Below, piece after piece: positions 58,087 to 64,000 of a stretch of 64,000 nt of DNA. Position numbers and translations under genes: made by a program. Source of the stretch: Pseudomonas graminis (GTDB lineage: Bacteria; Pseudomonadota; Gammaproteobacteria; Pseudomonadales; Pseudomonadaceae); NCBI RefSeq assembly GCF_013201545.1, contig NZ_CP053746.1, positions 2,879,001 to 2,943,000 on the forward strand, read 5' to 3'. The notes under the pieces are model-generated. The model was not told the origin of the DNA. It saw only the letters and a list, made by a program, of their open reading frames with translations, and did no database searches. Position 1 is the first letter of the stretch, and every line of letters begins with the position of its first letter.

Positions 58087-59589
58087 TCAGCCGATCGGAT
58101 GCAGGTCGGCGGGGGCCAGACCCACAAGCTCGATGTGCGCAGCGTTCGGGTCGGCCACGATCAGGTTATCGGCGCTGAAATCCTTGGCGACGTTCTTGAC
58201 GATACTGATCTCGAATCGGTTACCGTCAGCGTCCGCTTCGTAATCCTTGAGATAGGTGCGGTTCAGGGCGGTGTCGTAGATCACCTTGAGCGTGCCATCG
58301 GTGCCATCGCCAAGCCCTGTGTAACCCAGCGCTGAAACATCGATGCGATCCTGAGTGGCGTCGAAGTTTTTGATGAAGTCCGAATTGCCCCGGAAGCTGT
58401 CGCTCTTCTCCACGTATCGGAAGGTGTCGACCCCGGTGTTGCCCACCAACAGATCATCATCACCGCCTCCGACGAGGATGCCGCCTGCGGTCGAATTGGT
58501 GAACGTGTCACGGTGGTTATCGCCGGTCAGCGTCTGGCTGGCGCGATCTGCTGCACTGTCTCCGGCAAAGGTGAAGCGATCCATGTCCTGCAGACCGGTG
58601 AGCGGATCCCGGTCGTATTGTGTCAGGTGCACGGCGAATCGGTTGCCATCTTCATCGGCTTCAAAGGATTGGGCAATCGCGTAACCAGCTTCATTGTCGT
58701 AGCTGTAATTGAGCGTGCCGTTGTAGCCATTACCAAGGCCGGTGAACCCCAGTGCCGAAACGTCCAGCAGATCACCGTCACCGAGTCTGAAATTGTGGAT
58801 GAGGTCAACGCTGGATTGGCCTGTGCCGTCGTTCACGAAGCTATCGGTGAGATGCTCGAAGACAAACGTGTTACGGGAACCGCCGCCAGACATGTCGTCC
58901 GCGCCACCTCCACCGGTCACGATGTTGCCGGAGCGGGGAACGACCAGAAAGTCGTCGCCATCGGTCCCGGTGATGACGTATTGCTTGTTGCTTAGCCCAT
59001 GCTCGCGGCCATTGCTTTCTGCAGTCAGGTCGTAACGCAGGGCGAAATTTTGCGTGCCAAGCTCAGCCGCGTGATCGCCTTCCAGTCGTACTTCGAATGC
59101 CTGGCCCTGGACGTTTTTATCCAGCGAGCGAACATAGGTAATGTCCTCGTCGGCGTTGTAGGTCACTGCCAGATCGCCGTTGTGGCCATTGCCAACGCGC
59201 TCCAGCCCGAGGGCCGTCAGGTCAAGTACGTCAGTGGATTGGAAGTTTTTGATCAAGTCCGAATGGGAACCCTGTTTGTCGAAGTAGCTGTCCGTCACCG
59301 AGGTGTAGACGAACGTGTTCCCGTAGACATAGGCGGAGTGGCTGGTGATCGTATCGACGCCTGCGCCGCCGTTGTAGCGATCCTGTGCGTTGCTGAACGG
59401 ATCGGGATCCCCTCCCTGACCGATGAGGATGTCGTCGCCACCGCCGCCAAAGATGAAGTCCCGCTTTGTGGTACCCGTGATGGTGTCGTTATGGGCTGTG
59501 CCGGTGTAGCTGTCATAGGTGCCATGGGGGGTCATGACAACCGCCGCATCCGCTTCACTTTGCAGTGCTGTTTTCTTTGCCTGAGCCAT
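58087..59589 (-). CDS. RTX protein of alginate-epimerase R-module type
   Basis: 500 aa from ATG 59589 (MAQAKKTALQSEADAAVVMT); ATG 59658 upstream is an alternative. There is no signal peptide. Three copies of about 150 residues follow the plan (S/N)DLI(K/H)NF...D.LD(L/V)(S/T)ALG..G(L)GNG.(N/D)GTL.V.Y(N/D)...(T)YLKDYEADADGNRFE(V/I): copies near residues 105-185, 255-345 and 415-485. This is the calcium-binding R-module of AlgE-type mannuronan C5-epimerases. Glycine-rich nonapeptides (FGGGGDDILIGQGGD, LVGGGDDDLLVGNTGVD) precede them. The catalytic right-handed helix (A-module) is missing. Such proteins leave by type I secretion through a C-terminal signal; no exporter is nearby. Confidence 0.75.
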   Translation of the reverse strand: MAQAKKTALQSEADAAVVMTPHGTYDSYTGTAHNDTITGTTKRDFIFGGGGDDILIGQGGDPDPFSNAQDRYNGGAGVDTITSHSAYVYGNTFVYTSVTDSYFDKQGSHSDLIKNFQSTDVLDLTALGLERVGNGHNGDLAVTYNADEDITYVRSLDKNVQGQAFEVRLEGDHAAELGTQNFALRYDLTAESNGREHGLSNKQYVITGTDGDDFLVVPRSGNIVTGGGGADDMSGGGSRNTFVFEHLTDSFVNDGTGQSSVDLIHNFRLGDGDLLDVSALGFTGLGNGYNGTLNYSYDNEAGYAIAQSFEADEDGNRFAVHLTQYDRDPLTGLQDMDRFTFAGDSAADRASQTLTGDNHRDTFTNSTAGGILVGGGDDDLLVGNTGVDTFRYVEKSDSFRGNSDFIKNFDATQDRIDVSALGYTGLGDGTDGTLKVIYDTALNRTYLKDYEADADGNRFEISIVKNVAKDFSADNLIVADPNAAHIELVGLAPADLHPIG

Positions 59590-59744
59590 TATTTTTCTCG
59601 CGATAGAGGGTTTGGCACTGCCACCGCCGTCAACGGCAGATCCAGTTGCATCGGGCATCGTGAGCGTTCATCAATGCCCGTCACTGGCGTGGTAGACCCG
59701 TCGAAGCCGTGTTTGTTTGATTATTCGCCTCCCTCCAGAAACGA

Positions 59745-59770
59745 CAAAAGCCCGACATAAAGTCGGGCCT
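59745..59770 (-). terminator. Terminator of the DJ-1/PfpI gene
   Basis: GCCCGAC/GTCGGGC stem with a short AT loop; minus strand ends in TTTTGTCG, about 100 bp after the stop at 59872. Confidence 0.75.
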
Positions 59771-59871
59771 GGGGTCGGGTTGAATCCGTTCATTACCAGT
59801 TCATGGCGGTTATCTCGGTGCAAAGGTGAAAAGCGGGGAGGGGTGCGAACACCCCTCGCGCCGGGCGGCGA

Positions 59872-60561
59872 TCAGGCCGATTTGTTTTGCAGTGCCTTGA
59901 TCAGCACGTCTGCCACAGGGCCGGAGGAAGCAGGGTTCTGGCCGGTGATCAGCAGACCATCGGTGAGGACGTACGAAGCCCAATCCGGACCTTTGGAGTA
60001 GACGCCGCCCAGTGATTTCAGCTCGTCTTCCACCAGGAAAGGCACCACATTGGTCAGGCCTACGGCTTCCTCTTCGCTGTTGGCAAAGCCGGTGACCTTT
60101 TTGCCCTTAACCAGCGGCGTGCCGTCGGCGTTCTGCACGTGGCGCAGCACGCCAGGGGCATGACATACGACGGCGACAGGCTTGTTGGCGGCGATGAACG
60201 ATTCAATAAGCTGGACGGAATTTTTGTCTTCAGCCAGATCCCACAGAGGACCATGGCCGCCTGGGTAGAACACAGCGTCGAAATCTGCCTGGGACACGCT
60301 GTCCAGGCGAACGGTGTTGGCGAGCAGGGCTTTGGCGGTTTCGTCTTTCTCGAAACGACGGGTCAGGTCGGTCTGGAAGTCAGGCTCGTTGCTCTTCGGG
60401 TCCAGCGGAGGTTGCCCGCCCTGTGGCGAAGCCAGAACGATTTCGGCGTTGATGTCGCTGAACGCATAGTAGGGCGCTGCCAGCTCTTCCAGCCAGAAGC
60501 CGGTAGGGCGGCCGGTGTTGCCGAGGGTGTCATGGGAAGTCAGAACCATAAGAACTTTCAT
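59872..60561 (-). CDS. DJ-1/PfpI-family protein (glutamine-amidotransferase-like)
   Basis: 229-aa class I amidotransferase-fold protein. The nucleophilic Cys133 is in the elbow VVCHAPG, and Glu25 or Glu26 (FWLEELAAPYY) matches the conserved acid. The fold and insertions (FYPGGHGPLWDL, FANSEEEAVGLTNVVPF) place it near Hsp31/glyoxalase III and related stress proteins. It has its own 15-bp operator (60639-60653). Upstream an alpha/beta hydrolase reads in the same direction. A role in aldehyde or electrophile defence is inferred from family and context only. Confidence 0.86.
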   Translation of the reverse strand: MKVLMVLTSHDTLGNTGRPTGFWLEELAAPYYAFSDINAEIVLASPQGGQPPLDPKSNEPDFQTDLTRRFEKDETAKALLANTVRLDSVSQADFDAVFYPGGHGPLWDLAEDKNSVQLIESFIAANKPVAVVCHAPGVLRHVQNADGTPLVKGKKVTGFANSEEEAVGLTNVVPFLVEDELKSLGGVYSKGPDWASYVLTDGLLITGQNPASSGPVADVLIKALQNKSA

Positions 60562-60638
60562 CGGTTATTTCCTTTTCGATTTAGGTATGCGACTGCCGAG
60601 CAGCAGCCAAAAGGTAAAGCATCATTCACTTGGATTAA

Positions 60639-60653
60639 TAGACTAGTCGTCTA
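60639..60653. promoter_or_regulatory. TetR-type operator 1
   Basis: TAGACTAGTCGTCTA, palindrome TAGAC-N5-GTCTA, 77 bp upstream of the DJ-1/PfpI start. Confidence 0.75.
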
Positions 60654-60672
60654 GTTCAACGGTAATTCGAAA

Positions 60673-61449
60673 TCACTTGGCAGCTTTTATGATCAAGTCA
60701 GCCACGGCCTTGGGATAGGCCAGCATCGCAACGTGGCTTGAAGGGACCTCGATGGAGTCGGCGTGCAGGCGCTTCACCTGATCGCGCTGCAATTGTGGCG
60801 AGATGATCTGGTCGTTTGTGGCGACCACCGCAAAGGAGGGCACCTTGTGCCAGGCAGCGTGGGGGATGGGCTGGCTCAGCGCTTTGATGTTCAGCGCACC
60901 TTGGGTGGCGGCGACAAGTTTCTGTTCGGCGCGGGGCAGATCAGGGGCGAAGAATTTGGCGACGCCTTCGTCGCTGACTTTCACGTAGCCATCTGCGTCT
61001 TTCACGAAGGAGGCCTGGCCGGGCATGTCGGGATAGCCTTTCACGGCATCGAACACTGACTGGCCATCATCCGGGGCGTAAGCGGCGACGTACACCAGCG
61101 AGCGGACTTTGTCGTTGACGCCAGCGTCGGTGATGACTGCGCCTGCCCAGGAATGGCCCACGAGAACCACCGGACCCTGCGCAGCGGCAATGGCGCGCTT
61201 GGTGACAGCGACATCGCCGTCCAGGGAGTCCAACGGGTTCTGCACCGCCACCACATTCAGACCGGCTTTTTCCAGCAGCGGAATCACTTTGTTCCAGGAA
61301 GAGCCGTCGGCGAAAGCGCCGTGTACCAGCACTACTGTCTTGGCGGTCAGCGGAGTGGCAGGGCGATCTTGGGCTGACGCGAATCCAGCGGCTGCAAGCA
61401 GTGTCACGGCAGTGGCGAGAGCGGTGATCGTTGTTCTGGTTTTCATCAC
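60673..61449 (-). CDS. Secreted alpha/beta hydrolase, TetR-linked
   Basis: 258-aa hydrolase with a Sec signal peptide (ALATAVTLLAAAGFASAQ). The oxyanion segment is VVLVHGAFADGSSW. Nucleophile Ser100 is in VLVGHSWAG, and a His near the C-terminus (SSHVAMLAYPKAVADL) completes the triad. Many such proteins are esterases; the substrate is unknown. It is next to the DJ-1/PfpI gene and the tetR gene, and operator 2 (61498-61512) overlaps the promoter area 48 bp upstream. Confidence 0.86.
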   Translation of the reverse strand: MMKTRTTITALATAVTLLAAAGFASAQDRPATPLTAKTVVLVHGAFADGSSWNKVIPLLEKAGLNVVAVQNPLDSLDGDVAVTKRAIAAAQGPVVLVGHSWAGAVITDAGVNDKVRSLVYVAAYAPDDGQSVFDAVKGYPDMPGQASFVKDADGYVKVSDEGVAKFFAPDLPRAEQKLVAATQGALNIKALSQPIPHAAWHKVPSFAVVATNDQIISPQLQRDQVKRLHADSIEVPSSHVAMLAYPKAVADLIIKAAK

Positions 61450-61497
61450 GTCAGTCCTTGTGGCGGCGGGTTAATGTGGGTACACCTTAACTCTGAG

Positions 61498-61512
61498 TAG
61501 ACCAGTCGTCTA
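61498..61512. promoter_or_regulatory. TetR-type operator 2
   Basis: TAGACCAGTCGTCTA, same palindrome as operator 1. On the minus strand it falls between a TTGAAA (-35, 61525-61520) and a TCTACT (-10, 61501-61496) of the hydrolase promoter, spacer 18 bp, so binding should block transcription. Confidence 0.78.
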
Positions 61513-61664
61513 TAGTTATTTTCAAATTATTTCAGAGGGCCTTTTTTTCGAGGTGCTCAGTCGTGGGGGGGCGTCGACGATACAAAGCCGGTCAGGAGAG
61601 ACCGGCGGGCGCTATGCAGATTTGAAACGAAGCCAAAGAGAACGGCGGGACACTGGGGGGCTGA

Positions 61665-62267
61665 TCAGTTAAGGCGCAGGATCGTGCGCGTGGTGGCCAT
61701 GGCCGTCTCGAAGGGCGCGAGGCTTCTTTCGATCTTGACCATCACGCTGGCACCGACCCACAGCTGGTACAGGCTTTGCGCAACAGCGTAAGGGTTGTCG
61801 CAGGCGGGCAGCGAGCCGTCGGCAACGCCAGCCTCGATCGCGCTGCCAAGGCGGTCAGTAATCCCGGACGTTCCGCGCTTGAGGACGGCACGCATGGTCT
61901 CCGACAGATCGGCCACTTCAACGCCAAGCTTCACGGCCAGGCATTTGCCCTGGCATTCCTGGAACGACTGCGTGTCTTGCCAGACCCGCCAGTAATTCAT
62001 CAGGCGCTCGCCCATGGGCAGCCCGGGCTCGCCGAGGATGCGATCGATATCAGCGAGGTAGTCGTCGAAATAGTGTTCGAGCAACGCCTCGCCGAAGGCA
62101 TCCTTGGAGCCGAAGTAATGATAGAAGGAGCCTTTCGGCACGCCCGCGGCGGCAAGAATTTCGTTCAGGCCTACGCCGGAATACCCCTTTGCGGCCATGA
62201 TGCGTTGGCCGACGTCGAGGATTCCTTGACGGACATCAGATGAACCACGTGTTTGAGGAGTATTCAT
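61665..62267 (-). CDS. TetR-family repressor
   Basis: 200-aa regulator with a helix-turn-helix at about 30-55 (GYSGVGLNEILAAAGVPKGSFYHYFGSKDAF) and a C-terminal ligand-binding helix bundle with C-terminal TetR_C-type features (WRVWQDTQSFQECQGKCLAVKL). The two Cys near residue 110-113 might sense electrophiles. It reads in the same direction as the hydrolase and DJ-1 genes. An operator of the same type lies 18 bp in front of it, so it is probably autoregulated. Confidence 0.9.
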   Translation of the reverse strand: MNTPQTRGSSDVRQGILDVGQRIMAAKGYSGVGLNEILAAAGVPKGSFYHYFGSKDAFGEALLEHYFDDYLADIDRILGEPGLPMGERLMNYWRVWQDTQSFQECQGKCLAVKLGVEVADLSETMRAVLKRGTSGITDRLGSAIEAGVADGSLPACDNPYAVAQSLYQLWVGASVMVKIERSLAPFETAMATTRTILRLN

Positions 62268-62285
62268 GGCTCGGAGAATACATCC

Positions 62286-62300
62286 TAGTAAGTCGGTCTA
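62286..62300. promoter_or_regulatory. TetR-type operator 3 (autoregulatory)
   Basis: TAGTAAGTCGGTCTA, a match to TAGAC-N5-GTCTA with a degenerate left half, 18 bp upstream of the tetR start. Confidence 0.65.
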
Positions 62301-62408
62301 CTAGCTGATTCTGATGAGCGATGATGTTCTGTGTCGGCGGGGGCGACCTCCAACGACGGCGTTGCCCGAGAGCCGTCGTTGGACGCAGTTCTATCGCGAG
62401 CGTGCCCG

Positions 62409-64000
62409 CTATACCTGATCCACCGCTTCTGGCACGCCCTGATCTTCCCCCAGAAACCCGCCGCTCTGGTGATGCCACAGCCGCGCGTATGTGCCGTTCT
62501 TGTTGAGCAGTTCAGCGTGGGTGCCCTGTTCGATGATGCGCCCGTCGTCCATCACGATGAGCCGGTCCATGGCCGCAATGGTCGACAGCCGGTGAGCAAT
62601 GGCGATCACGGTCTTGCCCTTCATCATTTCGTCGAGGCTTTCCTGAATGGCCACTTCGACTTCCGAATCCAGCGCGCTGGTGGCTTCGTCCAGCAACAGG
62701 ATCGGCGCGTTCTTCAGCATCACGCGCGCAATGGCAACCCGTTGGCGCTGGCCGCCCGACAGCTTGATGCCGCGCTCACCGACCAGCGTGTCGTAGCCGC
62801 TGTGACCATGCTTGTCGCTGAGCTGGGCGATGAAGCCATCTGCTTGAGCGTTAGCCGCAGCGGTGTGGATTTCCTCATCGGTGGCATCAGGTCGGCCATA
62901 CGCGATGTTGTCGCGAATGGACCGATGCAGCAGCGACGTATCTTGCGTGACCATGCCGATGGCGCTGCGCAGGCTGTCCTGCGTGACCTGCCTGATGTTC
63001 TGCCCATCAATGCGAATCTCGCCGCTGTCCACGTCATAGAAGCGCAACAGCAGATTGATCAGCGTGGATTTGCCGGCACCTGAGCGGCCGACCAGCCCGA
63101 TCTTCTCGCCCGGCCGGATCGCCAGGTTCAAACCGTCCAGCACCTGACGCTCGCCGTTGTAATTGAAGCTGACGTTGTCGAAGGTTACCGCGCCGCCGTT
63201 GCTCTTCAACACCGCTGCATCTGGCGCGTCCTGCACTTTGGGGCCCTGAGTCAGCGTCGCCATGCCGTCCTGCACCGTGCCGATGTTCTCGAACAACGAC
63301 GTCATCTGCCACATGATCCAGTGGGACATGCCGTTGATCCGCAGCGCCATGGCGGTAATTGCCGCCACCGCGCCGGTGCCCACATCGCCCTGATGCCACA
63401 GCCACAGGGCATAACCGCCCGCGCCCAGAATCAACGCCACCACCAGCGCCTGATTGACGATCTCGAACTGGCTCACCAGACGCATCTGGCGAAAGCCGGT
63501 CTGCTTGAAGTCCTCCATCGCCGCGCGGGCAAACTGCGCTTCGCGTTTGGAGTGGGAGAACAGCTTCACCGTGGTGATGTTGGTGTAGGCATCGGAAATT
63601 CGCCCGGTCATCGACGACCGCGCGTTGGCCTGCTCCTGACCGACTTTGCCCAGGCGCGGCACGAAATACAGCATGGCCAGGCCGAACAACACGATCCAGG
63701 CAAGGAACGGTAGCATCAGCTTCAAGGCGAATCCGCCGGCCAGCGCGATGATGGCGATGAAATAAACGCCGATGCCAGGCGCGATTTCAATCAGGGTGAA
63801 CAGCACGTCCCGCACCGCCAGCGCGGTCTGCATGACCTTGGTGGTGACTCGGCCGGAAAATTCATCGGAAAAGAACGACAGGCTTTGCCGCAGCATCAGG
63901 CGGTGAAAGTCCCAGCGCAGTCGCAGCGGCAGGTTGATCGCCAGCACCTGGTGCTGAACCATCGTGCGCAAGGCCACCAGCCCGACGCTGATCACCAGCA
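62409..64000 (-). CDS. ABC exporter (MsbA-type half-transporter), 5' part outside window
   Basis: The first residues of the gene lie beyond 64000; 528 visible residues run to the stop at 62409. The visible part starts in the transmembrane domain (helices near visible residues 70-100, 105-130, 200-230) and continues into the ATPase domain. Walker A is GRSGAGKST (about visible 312-320), the signature LSGGQRQRVAIARV, Walker B ILLLDEATSALDSE, and the H-loop AIAHRLSTIAAM. The domain order TMD-NBD is that of lipid or drug exporters such as MsbA/LmrA. It is upstream of tetR on the same strand, but the 141-bp gap has an operator, so co-regulation is not proven. Confidence 0.93.
   Translation of the reverse strand, partial: LVISVGLVALRTMVQHQVLAINLPLRLRWDFHRLMLRQSLSFFSDEFSGRVTTKVMQTALAVRDVLFTLIEIAPGIGVYFIAIIALAGGFALKLMLPFLAWIVLFGLAMLYFVPRLGKVGQEQANARSSMTGRISDAYTNITTVKLFSHSKREAQFARAAMEDFKQTGFRQMRLVSQFEIVNQALVVALILGAGGYALWLWHQGDVGTGAVAAITAMALRINGMSHWIMWQMTSLFENIGTVQDGMATLTQGPKVQDAPDAAVLKSNGGAVTFDNVSFNYNGERQVLDGLNLAIRPGEKIGLVGRSGAGKSTLINLLLRFYDVDSGEIRIDGQNIRQVTQDSLRSAIGMVTQDTSLLHRSIRDNIAYGRPDATDEEIHTAAANAQADGFIAQLSDKHGHSGYDTLVGERGIKLSGGQRQRVAIARVMLKNAPILLLDEATSALDSEVEVAIQESLDEMMKGKTVIAIAHRLSTIAAMDRLIVMDDGRIIEQGTHAELLNKNGTYARLWHHQSGGFLGEDQGVPEAVDQV

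Overview
The window is a chromosomal segment of a fluorescent Pseudomonas. Gene order matches the well-known Pseudomonas blocks nlpD-rpoS-rsmZ-fdxA-mutS-cinA-recA-recX, erdR-dgkA, finR-fpr, mprF with an AcvB/VirJ partner, and proS-OprD-HIT-slyX-dps-aspS-yebC-ruvCAB-ybgC-tolQRAB-pal-cpoB-queEC-tRNA-Lys. A near-perfect HrpL (hrp) promoter box in front of a glycine-rich, cysteine-free, harpin-like protein at about 50-51.1 kb suggests a strain with a Hrp1-type type III secretion system, i.e. the P. syringae complex or a close plant-associated relative. That last step is inference.

Layout. 0-9.6 kb: stress and DNA-repair core. NlpD and RpoS are followed by the small RNA RsmZ, with its GacA upstream box, and the ferredoxin FdxA. 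Then come MutS, a small basic protein, a CinA amidohydrolase, RecA with a LexA box, RecX and a LOG-family nucleotide hydrolase. 9.9-20.6 kb: envelope, regulatory and RNA-modification genes. These are a PA3611-like secreted protein, a DTW tRNA-modification protein, a DMT exporter, ErdR, DgkA, FinR/Fpr, TrmO, a DUF1456 protein, an RsuA-like protein that has lost its catalytic Asp, an alpha/beta hydrolase, a GNAT acetyltransferase and RimO. 20.9-31.9 kb: Kup, two REPIN repeats, the aminoacyl-phosphatidylglycerol pair (AcvB/VirJ-like plus MprF), two initiator tRNA genes that share duplicated flanks, DinB, a lipoprotein and ProS.

32-49.9 kb: OprD-type porin, HIT, SlyX, a cold-shock-domain membrane protein, Dps, a ribbon-helix-helix protein, AspS, YebC, the RuvCAB resolvasome, and the complete Tol-Pal operon (ybgC to cpoB). 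QueE and QueC (7-cyano-7-deazaguanine synthesis) follow, then tRNA-Lys.

49.9-64 kb: accessory region just past tRNA-Lys, a locus used for island integration in P. aeruginosa. It carries the HrpL-box harpin-like gene, a small DUF7693-like gene, a LysR/flavodoxin-fold oxidoreductase pair, a soluble FIST-domain chemoreceptor, an XRE regulator with an aldehyde dehydrogenase, and an RTX/R-module protein without an enzyme domain. A TetR unit follows: three near-identical 15-bp palindromes lie in front of tetR, an alpha/beta hydrolase and a DJ-1/PfpI gene, which argues for one small local regulon. An ABC exporter runs off the right edge.

The best candidate for something undescribed is the HrpL-box harpin-like protein with a distinct C-terminal domain (49975-51129). 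The TetR three-operator unit, the R-module-only RTX protein and the Asp-less pseudouridine-synthase homologue follow.
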